Of a stretch of 64,000 nucleotides of DNA, positions 1-7,609 are shown one piece after another (position 1 is the stretch's first letter; every line of letters begins with the position of its first letter). The notes under the pieces are model-generated. The model worked only from the letters and a program-made list of their open reading frames with translations. It ran no database searches and was not told the DNA's origin. A program made the translations under genes and the position numbers. The DNA comes from Streptomyces sp. NBC_00370 (GTDB lineage: Bacteria; Actinomycetota; Actinomycetes; Streptomycetales; Streptomycetaceae): NCBI RefSeq assembly GCF_036084755.1, contig NZ_CP107968.1, positions 7,510,001 to 7,574,000 of the forward strand, written 5' to 3'.

Positions 1-543
1 GTGGTGAACGCCGCCGACCACATCGTGGACCTGGGCTTCGCCGACGAACGCTCCGTCGTCCAGACGGTGTTCGCGACGACCGCCCTCGCCACCCTGCGCG
101 CCTCGCTCGGCGAGGACATCGAACCGCTGGCCGCGGCGGCGCAGAGCGTGCTCGACGAGCCACTCGCCGAGGAGTGGCTGACCGCCGAGCAGATCACCTT
201 CCTCGGCGACGGCTGGGCCCACGGTGTCGCGCGGGAGGCCGGGCTGAAGATGCGGGAGGCCGCGCAGGCGTGGACGGAGTCGTACCCGAGCATGGAGTAC
301 CGGCACGGCCCGATCAGCATCGCCGCACCGAACCGGCTCGTCTGGCACTTCGGCCGGGACACCGGTGAGCTGGCCAAGGACGTCGCCCCCACCGGCGCCA
401 CCTTCGTCGACCACCCGCAGGACGCGCAGGTCGACCTGGTACGGGTGCAGCGCCTCGCCGAGGCCATCGCCCGCGCCAAGGGCCTCGACCCGGACCACCC
501 GCGCAACCTGACCAGGTCCGTCGTCCTGGCCGCCCGCCCGTAA
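1..543 (+). CDS. SIS-domain sugar isomerase/deaminase, C-terminal part (5' end outside window)
   Basis: The 180 visible residues look like the second half of a two-SIS-domain phosphosugar-binding protein of the AgaS/GlmS-isomerase type. Such proteins are usually well over 300 residues, so the gene very probably starts left of the window even though base 1 happens to be a GTG. The segment around residues 95-120 (YRHGP followed by a short strand) is the typical ligand-loop region of these proteins. The class II aldolase gene lies 151 bases downstream on the same strand, a pairing seen in N-acetylgalactosamine/galactosamine and tagatose pathways. That role is inferred from context. The substrate cannot be read from the sequence. 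Confidence 0.75.
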   Translation: MVNAADHIVDLGFADERSVVQTVFATTALATLRASLGEDIEPLAAAAQSVLDEPLAEEWLTAEQITFLGDGWAHGVAREAGLKMREAAQAWTESYPSMEYRHGPISIAAPNRLVWHFGRDTGELAKDVAPTGATFVDHPQDAQVDLVRVQRLAEAIARAKGLDPDHPRNLTRSVVLAARP

Positions 544-556
544 CACCCCGGTCAAC

Positions 557-600
557 GGCCGGGCGCCCGGTGGCCCTTGGACGTCACCGGGCGCCCGGCC
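557..600. terminator. Strong hairpin between SIS gene and aldolase
   Basis: Perfect 16-bp arms (GGCCGGGCGCCCGGTG at 557-572 and its complement at 585-600) enclose a 12-base loop, 13 bases after the SIS stop codon. No T-run follows, as is common for Streptomyces hairpin terminators. It may attenuate rather than stop transcription into the aldolase gene. Confidence 0.6.
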
Positions 601-694
601 ACCGTCCGCACCGGGGACCGGAGCGACGATCCCCAGAAAACCACCGCCCCACCGCATCGCATCCCGGCGCTGCCGTACGCAGGAGCATCACACC

Positions 695-1537
695 GTGTTG
701 ACCACCACTTCCGCCCTCGTCACCGCCGCGCACGACGCGCACACCGGCGTCGCCGCCTTCAACGTGATCGCCATCGAGCACGCCGAGGCGGTCGCCGTCG
801 CCGCCGAGGCGACCGGACTGCCGGCCATCCTCCAGATCAGCGAGAACGCGGCGCGCCACCACGGCGACGTCGCCCCGCTCGCCGCTGCCGCCGCCGCGAT
901 AGCGCGGGCGAGCAGCGCGGCACTCTCCCTCCACCTGGACCATGTCGAGGACGCCGCCCTGCTGTTCCGCACGGCCGAATGCGGCGCCAGCTCCGTGATG
1001 TTCGACGCGTCACGCCGCAGCGACGAGGACAACGTCCGGGCGACGCGTGAGGCGGCCGACTGGGCCCATGAGCACGGCCTGTACATCGAGGCGGAGCTGG
1101 GCGAGATCGGCGGCAAGAAGGGCTCGGCGCACACCCCGGGCGTACGCACCGACCCGCAGCAGGCAAGGGAGTTCGTCGAAGCCACCGGGGTCGACGCGCT
1201 CGCCGTCGCCGTCGGATCCACCCACGCCATGACGGACCGGACGGCACAGGTCGACCTCGACCTCGTCGCGCGGATCAGTGCGGCGGTGCCGGTGCCGCTG
1301 GTCCTGCACGGCTCGTCCGGCGTCCCCGCCGATCTGTTGGCGGCGGCGGTGCGTGCGGGCATGACCAAAATCAACTTCGGCACGATGCTCAACGTCGCGT
1401 TCACCGGGGCCGTCCGCGCGGCGCTCGCCGCGTCCCCCGACGCGCACGACCCGCGCCCCTATCTGGCGCAGGCGCGCACGGCGGTCGCCGAGGTCGCCGC
1501 CGACTGTCTGCGGACCGTGAGTGGCGGCAACCAGTAA
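695..1537 (+). CDS. Class II fructose/tagatose-bisphosphate aldolase family protein
   Basis: A 280-residue zinc-dependent TIM-barrel aldolase of the FbaA/GatY/KbaY family, which cleaves ketose 1,6-bisphosphates to dihydroxyacetone phosphate and an aldehyde. The metal-binding strand SLHLDHVED is visible with H80, D82 and H83. It is followed by the IEAELGEIGG segment, the VGSTHAM loop, the LHGSSG phosphate-binding loop and KINFGT near the C-terminus, all in family order. The start is the GTG at 695, preceded by AGGAG at a 9-base distance. The SIS-domain neighbour favours a tagatose/galactosamine-type pathway over glycolysis, but this is inference. The length is normal for the family. Confidence 0.85.
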   Translation: MLTTTSALVTAAHDAHTGVAAFNVIAIEHAEAVAVAAEATGLPAILQISENAARHHGDVAPLAAAAAAIARASSAALSLHLDHVEDAALLFRTAECGASSVMFDASRRSDEDNVRATREAADWAHEHGLYIEAELGEIGGKKGSAHTPGVRTDPQQAREFVEATGVDALAVAVGSTHAMTDRTAQVDLDLVARISAAVPVPLVLHGSSGVPADLLAAAVRAGMTKINFGTMLNVAFTGAVRAALAASPDAHDPRPYLAQARTAVAEVAADCLRTVSGGNQ

Positions 1538-1552
1538 CGGGGGAGTGGCACT

Positions 1553-2026
1553 TCATGCGGTCATGGCCACGGACGACTTGCCGAGCACGGCGTCGTTCTT
1601 GGCCGCCCGCTCGGCGAAGACCACGACCCGCAGCAGGGCGAACCTGCCGACCCCCGCCAGCGCCGAGGCCGACAGATAGACGCTCTGCTCGACCACGGCC
1701 GACGGCGCGGACTGCAGGGAGTGCAGGAGGAGCAGAGCCCCCGTGGTGAACGCGTAGCTCACGGCGACCGTCAGACCGGACTGCAGATGGACGCTCCAGC
1801 CCCGCCGCTCGCTGCGGAAGGAGATCCGGCTGTGCAGCTCGGTCGCGAGCACGGTGGAGACCACACTGATCAGCGCGTTCGCGACGACCATCGACATCCG
1901 CCCGCTCAGCAGCACGAGCGCCGCGCTGGAGGCGAGTCCGACTCCGCCGCCACAGACGACGAAGCGCACGAAGGCCGCGACGAGCGGGTGGGCGGTGCTG
2001 GTCGGGCGGTGCGCCGGCGCGGTCAC
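1553..2026 (-). CDS. GtrA family membrane protein
   Basis: A 157-residue protein with four hydrophobic segments (about residues 17-38, 44-62, 85-105 and 115-135) and a charged middle loop containing RISFRSERR, the usual pattern of GtrA-like proteins. GtrA proteins are thought to help move lipid-linked sugars or their precursors across the membrane. No glycosyltransferase gene is adjacent. The gene converges on the aldolase gene with only 15 bases between the stops. A 20-bp palindrome lies about 100 bases upstream of its start. Confidence 0.75.
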   Translation of the reverse strand: MTAPAHRPTSTAHPLVAAFVRFVVCGGGVGLASSAALVLLSGRMSMVVANALISVVSTVLATELHSRISFRSERRGWSVHLQSGLTVAVSYAFTTGALLLLHSLQSAPSAVVEQSVYLSASALAGVGRFALLRVVVFAERAAKNDAVLGKSSVAMTA

Positions 2027-2124
2027 GGGGTTCCTCCGGAGGGGGTGTCGAACGATGCCTTGATTCCACCCCAGAACCTACGGACCCCGCGTCCCCCGAA
2101 CGAACCGGGTGGTCCCCGGACTTG

Positions 2125-2144
2125 CCTGGGGGTTAACCCCCAGG
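2125..2144. promoter_or_regulatory. 20-bp perfect palindrome upstream of GtrA gene
   Basis: CCTGGGGGTTAACCCCCAGG is a perfect 20-bp palindrome without a spacer, in the 167-base gap between the end of the HxlR gene and the start of the GtrA gene. It has no loop, so a dimeric repressor operator fits better than a terminator. The binding protein is unknown. Confidence 0.4.
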
Positions 2145-2193
2145 GATCCCCGAGGCGGACCCCCGCCCCGCGCGGCGGAGCGGGACGGAGGTC

Positions 2194-2571
2194 TCAGGGC
2201 TGCCGCGCGTCGTAGGCCGCCTGGCTCCGCTCGATCTGGGGGTTCTTGTCCACGGCCCACTCCGCCAGCGCCACCGCCGGCTCGATCAACGTCCGTCCCG
2301 TCGCGGTGAGTTCGTACTCGACCCGGGGCGGCACCTCGGGGAACACCGTACGGGCCACGAGACCGTCCCGCTCCAGATGCCGCACCGTACGTGTGAGCAT
2401 CCGCTGCGAGATCCCGGGGATCCGCTGCTGCAGCTCGGTGAAGCGCATCCGCTCGCCGTCGAGCGTGGCCACCACCAGCAGCGTCCACTTGTCGCCGATG
2501 CGGTCCAGGATGCCGCGGATGGCCCGGCCGCCGTCGCCGCGGATGAGGCAGGTGTTGCGGTACTTCGACAT
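2194..2571 (-). CDS. HxlR family transcriptional regulator
   Basis: A 125-residue winged-helix regulator. It begins MSKYRNTCLIRGDGG, with the single N-terminal cysteine (C8) typical of redox- or aldehyde-sensing HxlR proteins. It continues with DRIGDKWTLLVVATL, the recognition region FTELQQRIPGISQRMLTRTVRHLERDG and the wing RVEYELTATG, all family hallmarks. An in-frame upstream extension exists but lies over the divergent doxX gene and is not coding. The gene is divergent from the DoxX gene, and HxlR proteins commonly control a divergent redox or membrane gene. Two GCACA/TGTGC palindromes lie in the shared promoter region. Confidence 0.9.
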   Translation of the reverse strand: MSKYRNTCLIRGDGGRAIRGILDRIGDKWTLLVVATLDGERMRFTELQQRIPGISQRMLTRTVRHLERDGLVARTVFPEVPPRVEYELTATGRTLIEPAVALAEWAVDKNPQIERSQAAYDARQP

Positions 2572-2591
2572 GGGCGCTCCTGGTTCGCCAC

Positions 2592-2650
2592 GCACACCGG
2601 TGTGCCTTTTGTAAGCCGGTCCATAGTCACCGACCATGTGCCTACGCACA
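2592..2650. promoter_or_regulatory. Candidate HxlR operator pair
   Basis: The intergenic region holds GCACACCGGTGTGC (2592-2605, perfect 14-bp palindrome) and TGTGC-CTAC-GCACA (2637-2650, perfect 5-bp arms). The centres are 45 bases apart, about four helical turns. Both contain the pentamer GCACA and its complement. Control of both divergent genes by the HxlR protein is inferred from position. Confidence 0.45.
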
Positions 2651-2676
2651 ACTCGTAACCATGACGGAGGACGGCA

Positions 2677-3039
2677 ATGGAAATCGCCTACTGGATCGTC
2701 ACCGGCGTCCTGGGACTCTTCTTCCTGTTCGCGGGCGGCAAGAAGGTCGCGCAGTCCAAGGAGCGGCTGGCACCCATGATGGGCTGGGTCGACACGGTCC
2801 CGATGTGGGTGGTGCGTGGCATCGGTGTCGTCGAGATCCTCGGCGTCGCCGGCCTCGTGCTGCCGCCGCTGACAGGGATAGCGCCCGTCCTGGCGATGGC
2901 GGCCGCGATCGGCATGCTCGTGCTCCAGGTGCTGGCAGCCGGCCTCCACCTGTCCAGGGGCGAGGTCAAGGAGACCGGCCTCAACGCCGCCCTGGTCGTA
3001 CTCGCCGGGGTGGCCGCCTGGCTCGCCACGACCTGGTGA
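2677..3039 (+). CDS. DoxX family membrane protein
   Basis: A 120-residue protein with four hydrophobic helices (about 4-20, 44-62, 67-88 and 98-116) and the DoxX-type first helix/loop containing FLFAGGKKVAQSKE. DoxX-like proteins are small membrane proteins linked to oxidoreductase or thiol-stress complexes, and their biochemical role is often unproven. The ATG at 2677 follows ACGGAGGACGGCA, a good ribosome-binding site. It is divergent from the HxlR regulator, which probably represses it. Confidence 0.85.
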   Translation: MEIAYWIVTGVLGLFFLFAGGKKVAQSKERLAPMMGWVDTVPMWVVRGIGVVEILGVAGLVLPPLTGIAPVLAMAAAIGMLVLQVLAAGLHLSRGEVKETGLNAALVVLAGVAAWLATTW

Positions 3040-3063
3040 GCCACCGGCGGTCCCGCCGGTGGC
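3040..3063. terminator. Hairpin after doxX-like gene
   Basis: Perfect 11-bp arms, GCCACCGGCGG and CCGCCGGTGGC, are separated by TC and begin right after the stop codon. This is a compact intrinsic terminator candidate without a U-tract. Confidence 0.6.
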
Positions 3064-3187
3064 CGGCTCCAGGGCCGCACCGAGGTGTTCCTGCCGAGGC
3101 GCCGAGTCCCGAACGCCAAGTGACCATGCGGGCCCGTATCGTGAGGCCGACGATCTCGTGACCTTCCCGAACAGAGAGGTGCGCCGC

Positions 3188-3889
3188 GTGCGTTCGCCGG
3201 CCGAAGCTCCCCCTGTCCCCTCGATGATTCCCGTGCCAGGCGGCACGGTCGACCTCAGGGACGACCGGCGGGGCATCTGTTGGCAGGCCGACGTGGCGCC
3301 CTTCCTGCTCGGTCGGTGTCCGGTCACGGCGGCGCTCCACAGGGCCGTCACCGGAGCGGACGTCAGCCCGTCCACGCCCGCCGACTCGCCGGTGACGAAC
3401 GTGAGTTGGCTCGACGCGATCGAGATGTGCAACCGCCTCTCCGAGCTGTCAGGGCTGAGACCGGCGTACTCCCGCGCCGAGGAGAGCGGCGAAGTGGCCT
3501 GGGACCGGACGTCCGACGGGTATCGGCTGCCGACCGAGGCGGAGTGGCAGTACGCCTGCAAGGGCGGCACCGGCGGCTACCGGTACGGGGAGATCGACGA
3601 CATCGCCTGGTACGACGGCAATTCCGGCGGCCGGGTGCACGACGTCGGCGGCAAGGCGCCCAACGCGTGGGGGCTGCACGACATGCTGGGCAACGTCTGG
3701 GAGTGGTGCTGGGACCTCTACGACGAGGAGGTCTACGGTGCGTACCGGATCTTCCGCGGTGGCGGCTGGGCCGAATCGGAGCGGGGCTGCGGAGCGACCG
3801 TGCGCCGTCGCAGCCACCCCACCTTCGCCATCGACGACCTCGGGTTCCGGCCCGCCAGGACCGTGGGGACGGTCGTCTCCCGGTCGTGA
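3188..3889 (+). CDS. FGE/SUMF1-fold protein, probably not a sulfatase maturase
   Basis: A 233-residue protein with the formylglycine-generating-enzyme fold: an N-terminal MIPVPGGTV strand, PVTNVSWLDAIEMCNRLSE, RLPTEAEWQYACKGG, NAWGLHDMLGNVWEWCWD and a final FRGGGW...LGFRPAR. The GTG at 3188 is chosen because AGAGAGGT sits 7 bases upstream. The open frame extends further 5' but without a ribosome-binding site. True aerobic FGE enzymes carry a C-terminal cysteine pair that binds copper. Here the corresponding stretch (RGGGWAESERGCGATVRRRSH) has only one cysteine. Sulfatase activation is therefore doubtful; a C-type-lectin-like or other FGE-family oxidase role is possible. Confidence 0.8.
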   Translation: MRSPAEAPPVPSMIPVPGGTVDLRDDRRGICWQADVAPFLLGRCPVTAALHRAVTGADVSPSTPADSPVTNVSWLDAIEMCNRLSELSGLRPAYSRAEESGEVAWDRTSDGYRLPTEAEWQYACKGGTGGYRYGEIDDIAWYDGNSGGRVHDVGGKAPNAWGLHDMLGNVWEWCWDLYDEEVYGAYRIFRGGGWAESERGCGATVRRRSHPTFAIDDLGFRPARTVGTVVSRS

Positions 3890-3894
3890 GCGGA

Positions 3895-4818
3895 TCACCC
3901 GGCCCGGCCGTCGAGCGGGTACGAGACGAAGGCGAAGCGCCGGCTGTCCGGGGACCAGCTGTTGACGTTCATCGTGCCCTGACCGCCGAACAGCGGGAAC
4001 GTGCGCACCGGCACGGCCCAGGCGTCGGTCCGCACCAGTCGTACGGTGACGTCGAGGTTGGCCGGGTGCCCCAGCGTGCCCGGCGGGAACGACACGTACG
4101 CGGCGTGCACTCCGTCCGGTGACAGGTGCGGGAACCAGTCGACGGTGTCGGAGGTGTGCACACGCCGCAGCACACTCCCCGCGGCGGGCAGCCGCGCGAT
4201 CTGGGCGTGCCCCGGGGCCTCGGTGAAGGTCTCCGTGTTGCAGTAGATCCACTCGCCGTCGGGGGAGTACTCCGGGCCGTCGAGATGGCCCTCCCCGGTG
4301 TCGACGGCCTTGCCGGGCCCGCCGGCCGCCGGCATCAGCGCCAGCCGGCCGGGCGAGCCGGCCACCCCGCGCGCGATCTCGACGTAGGCGAGGGTCCGAC
4401 CGTCGGGGCTGACGCCGTGCAGGAAGTGCAGCGTCCCGTCGTCGGCGGTCAGCCGGACGCCCTTGCCCCCGGCGGCGGGCGCCGCGTACAGATGTCCGTC
4501 CATGCCCGACACGTACACGGTGCGTCCGTCGGGGGAGAGCACATGGTCGTTGTTGATGTCCGGCACCCCGTCGAGCGGGATCTCCACCAGCCCCGAGGGG
4601 GTCCCGACGTCGAGCCGCCACAGCCGCCCCGCGCCGTTGAGCAGCAGACTCCGGCCGTCGTGCGACCAGTTGGGGGCCTCAAGCAGCAATTCCGCCGTCG
4701 CGAAGAGCAGTTGCGGCTCGTCGGAGTCGACGGACGCGATCCACACCGCCGTCCGCCGGCCGGCCTCCGCCGTCCGTGGCCGCATGCCGGTGTCCTCGGT
4801 GTCCTCGGTGCGGTCCAT
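3895..4818 (-). CDS. TolB-like beta-propeller (PD40/WD40) protein
   Basis: A 307-residue protein made of repeated beta-propeller blades with PD40 motifs: PNWSHDGRSLL, HVLSPDGRTVYV, HGVSPDGRTLAYV, PEYSPDGEWIYC, PHLSPDGVHAAYV and NSWSPDSRRFAFV, roughly every 45 residues. There is no signal peptide, so it is probably cytoplasmic and not the periplasmic TolB. Proteins of this class in actinomycetes are annotated as biopolymer-transporter-related or lyase-like, with unknown ligand. It ends 6 bases from the FGE-like gene (convergent) and is divergent from the alpha/beta hydrolase gene. Confidence 0.75.
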   Translation of the reverse strand: MDRTEDTEDTGMRPRTAEAGRRTAVWIASVDSDEPQLLFATAELLLEAPNWSHDGRSLLLNGAGRLWRLDVGTPSGLVEIPLDGVPDINNDHVLSPDGRTVYVSGMDGHLYAAPAAGGKGVRLTADDGTLHFLHGVSPDGRTLAYVEIARGVAGSPGRLALMPAAGGPGKAVDTGEGHLDGPEYSPDGEWIYCNTETFTEAPGHAQIARLPAAGSVLRRVHTSDTVDWFPHLSPDGVHAAYVSFPPGTLGHPANLDVTVRLVRTDAWAVPVRTFPLFGGQGTMNVNSWSPDSRRFAFVSYPLDGRAG

Positions 4819-4926
4819 GGTGTTCTTCCCGTCGGACGGAGTCAGGAGCCTCGGTGATCATTGACAGCGCTGCCCGGCGCTGTCAACCACGGCGGGGCCG
4901 GTCGCACTGCCGCGTACGGTGCCGGT

Positions 4927-5808
4927 ATGAACGAGACTGATCTGGAGCTGCCCGACGGTCGCACGGTGCACATCTACGACTCCGGTACGGACCGCGCGGC
5001 CGATCCGCTGGTCGTCTTCTGGCACCACGGCACCCCGAACATCGGTGCGCCGCCCGCGCCGCTGTTCCCCGCCGCCGACCGGCTCGGGGTGCGCTGGGTG
5101 TCGTACGACCGTCCCGGCTACGGCCGGTCCACCCCGCTCCCGGGGCGGAGCGTGGCGTTGGTGGCCGCCGATGTCGCCGCCGTCACCGCCGCGCTCGGCA
5201 TCGGACGGTTCGCCGTCATGGGCCACTCCGGCGGCGGACCGCACGCGCTGGCGTGCGCCGCACTGCTGCCGGACCGGGTGTTCGCGGCCGTCAGCGTCGC
5301 GGGCCTGGCGCCGTTCGACGCGGACGGGCTCGACTGGTTCGCCGGCATGTCCGACTCGGGCCGCGCGACCCTGGGCGCTGCCGCCGCCGGGCGGGCGGCG
5401 AAGGAGGCCCACGAGGCGGACGCCACGTACGACCCGGAGATGTTCACGCCCGCCGACCACGCGGCGCTCGCCGGCGAGTGGTCCTGGTTCGGGGACGTCG
5501 TCGGTCCCGCCGTGGCGGCGGGACCCAGCGCGCTGATCGACGACGACTTGGCGTACGTGACGCCGTGGGGCTTCGACCCGGCGGTGATCGAAGCACCGGT
5601 CCTGCTGCGGCACGGCGGCGAGGACCGGATCGCGCCCAGCACCCACGGGCAGTGGCTGGCGGCCCACTGCCCGACGGCTGAACTGCGGCTGAGCCCGGCC
5701 GACGGACACATCTCGGTCCTCGGCACGGCCGGCGCCGAAGCGCTGGACTGGCTGAGCGAGCACCGGTCGGGCCGAGCGAGCACCGGTCGGACCGACCCGA
5801 CCCGGTGA
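4927..5808 (+). CDS. Alpha/beta hydrolase
   Basis: A 293-residue alpha/beta-hydrolase-fold enzyme. Visible are the oxyanion-hole strand FWHHGTPN, YDRPGYGRS, the nucleophile elbow MGHSGGGPHAL and, near the C-terminus, the acid/base region LRHGGEDRIAP and GHISVL. The ATG at 4927 is the natural start, although the frame is open from 4861. The last 15 residues contain a short duplicated SGRAST/GR-like tail and are not conserved-looking. The substrate cannot be assigned. The gene is divergent from the TolB-like gene across a roughly 110-base promoter region. Confidence 0.85.
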   Translation: MNETDLELPDGRTVHIYDSGTDRAADPLVVFWHHGTPNIGAPPAPLFPAADRLGVRWVSYDRPGYGRSTPLPGRSVALVAADVAAVTAALGIGRFAVMGHSGGGPHALACAALLPDRVFAAVSVAGLAPFDADGLDWFAGMSDSGRATLGAAAAGRAAKEAHEADATYDPEMFTPADHAALAGEWSWFGDVVGPAVAAGPSALIDDDLAYVTPWGFDPAVIEAPVLLRHGGEDRIAPSTHGQWLAAHCPTAELRLSPADGHISVLGTAGAEALDWLSEHRSGRASTGRTDPTR

Positions 5809-5818
5809 GGTGGCCCGG

Positions 5819-6823
5819 TCAGGTGGTCGTGACAGCCCGCAGACTCTCCTTGAGAGAGCTCATCGTGGCCATCACAGCGGTGGGCTCGAAGCCGCAGTGC
5901 GCCATGCAGTTGTCGCAGCGCGGGTCCTTGCCCCGGCCGTAGTTGTCCCACTCGGTGGTGTCCAGCAGCTCCTGGTACGTCTCGACGTACCCGTCCGACA
6001 TCAGGTAGCAGGGCTTCTGCCACCCCTTCAGGGAGTACGACGGGATCGCCCACGGCGTGCACTCGAAGTCGAGCTTGCCTTCGAGGAAGTCCAGGTACAG
6101 CGCCGAGTGGTTGAGCCGCCAGCCCTTGCGCCTGCCGTCGCCGAACGCCTTCTTGAACATGGCGCGGGTCTGCTCGACGCCGAGGAAGCGGTCCTGGTCC
6201 GGGGCCTTCTCGTAGGCGTAGCCGGGCGAGATCTGCATCCGGTCGACCTTGAGGTCGTCGTTGAGGTACTGGAGCACGTCGATGACGTCCTGCGGGCTGT
6301 CGTTGTTGAAGAAGGTCGAGTTCGTGTAGACCTTGAACCCGGCCGCCTTCGCCTGCTTGATCGCCTCGATCGCCTGGTCGAACACCCCGACCTTGCTGAC
6401 CGATTCGTCGTGCCGCTCGCGCAGCCCGTCGATGTGGACCATCCACGCGAAGTTGCGGTGCGGCTTGAACTTGTGCAGATGCTTCGGCAGCAGCACGGCG
6501 TTGGTGCAGAGCACCACGAACTTGCCCTTCGCCAGGAGCTGGCGCGTCATCTCGTCGATCTGCGGGTGCATCAGCGGCTCACCGCCGGCCAGCGAGACCG
6601 TCGGGGCACCGGCCTCCTTGACGGCCTTCATGACCTGCTCGACCGGCATGCGCTGCTTGAGCACGCTGGCCGGGTGCTGGATCTTGCCGCAGCCCGCGCA
6701 GCCGAGGTTGCACGCGAAAAGGGGTTCGATCTCCACGACCAGCGGGAACTTCTTCCGCCGGAGGATCTTCTGCTTGATGAGGTAGGTGCCATTCTTGACG
6801 GCCAGATTGAGCGGAAGTCCCAT
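5819..6823 (-). CDS. hpnH: Adenosyl-hopene transferase HpnH (radical SAM)
   Basis: A 334-residue radical SAM enzyme. The cluster motif is CxxxCxxC at C38, C42 and C45 (ACNLGCAGC), preceded by PLVVEIEPLFA and followed by the SAM-binding SLAGGEPLMHP. The C-terminus carries the extra cysteine set CDNCMAHCGFEP typical of the SPASM-like tail of HpnH. HpnH joins the 5'-deoxyadenosyl group to diploptene, the first step towards extended (C35) hopanoids. In streptomycetes the gene is usually inside a hopanoid cluster. Here no squalene-hopene cyclase or other hpn gene is in view. A TetR gene is divergent with an operator-like palindrome in the 85-base gap. Confidence 0.85.
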   Translation of the reverse strand: MGLPLNLAVKNGTYLIKQKILRRKKFPLVVEIEPLFACNLGCAGCGKIQHPASVLKQRMPVEQVMKAVKEAGAPTVSLAGGEPLMHPQIDEMTRQLLAKGKFVVLCTNAVLLPKHLHKFKPHRNFAWMVHIDGLRERHDESVSKVGVFDQAIEAIKQAKAAGFKVYTNSTFFNNDSPQDVIDVLQYLNDDLKVDRMQISPGYAYEKAPDQDRFLGVEQTRAMFKKAFGDGRRKGWRLNHSALYLDFLEGKLDFECTPWAIPSYSLKGWQKPCYLMSDGYVETYQELLDTTEWDNYGRGKDPRCDNCMAHCGFEPTAVMATMSSLKESLRAVTTT

Positions 6824-6878
6824 GATCGCTGTCTCCAGTTCCCCCGGGCCCCCGGGGTTGGAAGAAGTCCTCTACTAA

Positions 6879-6893
6879 CATACAGACTGTATG
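6879..6893. promoter_or_regulatory. TetR-type operator between hpnH and tetR
   Basis: CATACAG-A-CTGTATG is a perfect inverted repeat with 7-bp arms around one base. It lies 56 bases upstream of hpnH and 16 bases upstream of the chosen TetR start. Its form is typical of TetR-family operators, and it overlaps an alternative ATG (6891), arguing that the real TetR start is 6909. Confidence 0.65.
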
Positions 6894-6908
6894 AGACAGG
6901 ATGTAGGT

Positions 6909-7562
6909 ATGCCAGCGGGGAAGAGACGGAGCCGTCGCGCGGAGCACGTCGCGGACACCCGGCGCGCGCTGCTGCGCGCCGCGCGGGAACTCTTCGCCGA
7001 GCGCGGATTCGCCGCGACCGGCACCGAGGACATCGTGACCGCTGCCGACGTCACCCGGGGCGCGCTCTACCACCACTTCAAGGACAAGGCCGACCTGTTC
7101 CGCGCCGTCATGGCGGAGTGCGCCCAGGAGATGGCGCAGCGGCTGGTCGAGCAGGAGACCGCGCGGGCCGAGCAGCATCCCGGTGACGCCTGGCAGCTGC
7201 TGCGCAGCGGCTTCCAGTCCTTCCTCGACGCCTGCAACGACGCCCAGTTCCAGCGGATCGTGCTGATCGAGGGCCCCGCGGTGCTGGGGCACAGCGCGTG
7301 GGACGCGCTGGTCGAGGAGCACGGCTACATACTGCTGGCCGAGGCACTGACCGAGGCCGTCCGCGAGGGCAATGTCGACGACCTGCCGGTCGCCCCGCTC
7401 ACGAGGATGCTGGCCGCGCTGATCTCGGAGGCCAGCCTCTACATCGCGGGCGCCGAGGACCATGTCAAAGCCCGCGAGGAGGCGGGTCTGGTCCTGGAGC
7501 GGCTGCTGGCCGGTCTCGGCCGCGGCGCGATTGTCGCCCCGGGCGTGTCGCCCGCTACGTAA
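6909..7562 (+). CDS. TetR/AcrR family transcriptional regulator
   Basis: A 217-residue regulator. The N-terminal helix-turn-helix (about residues 17-60) reads TRRALLRAARELFAERGFAATGTEDIV...GALYHHFKDKADLF, a classic TetR_N domain. The remaining 150 residues form an alpha-helical ligand-binding domain without a recognisable ligand signature. The ATG at 6909 is preferred to 6891 because the latter lies inside the palindromic operator. The gene is divergent from hpnH, so autoregulation plus control of hpnH is the simplest inference. Confidence 0.9.
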   Translation: MPAGKRRSRRAEHVADTRRALLRAARELFAERGFAATGTEDIVTAADVTRGALYHHFKDKADLFRAVMAECAQEMAQRLVEQETARAEQHPGDAWQLLRSGFQSFLDACNDAQFQRIVLIEGPAVLGHSAWDALVEEHGYILLAEALTEAVREGNVDDLPVAPLTRMLAALISEASLYIAGAEDHVKAREEAGLVLERLLAGLGRGAIVAPGVSPAT

Positions 7563-7609
7563 GGCGAGCCCCGAGCGCTACGTAAAGACAGACCCCCGGA
7601 CGTCCGGTC

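Noticed and set aside
2572..3570. An N-terminal extension of the HxlR regulator giving a 458-residue fusion
   Set aside because: The extension is antisense to doxX and the FGE-like gene and has no motif; HxlR begins at MSKYRN.
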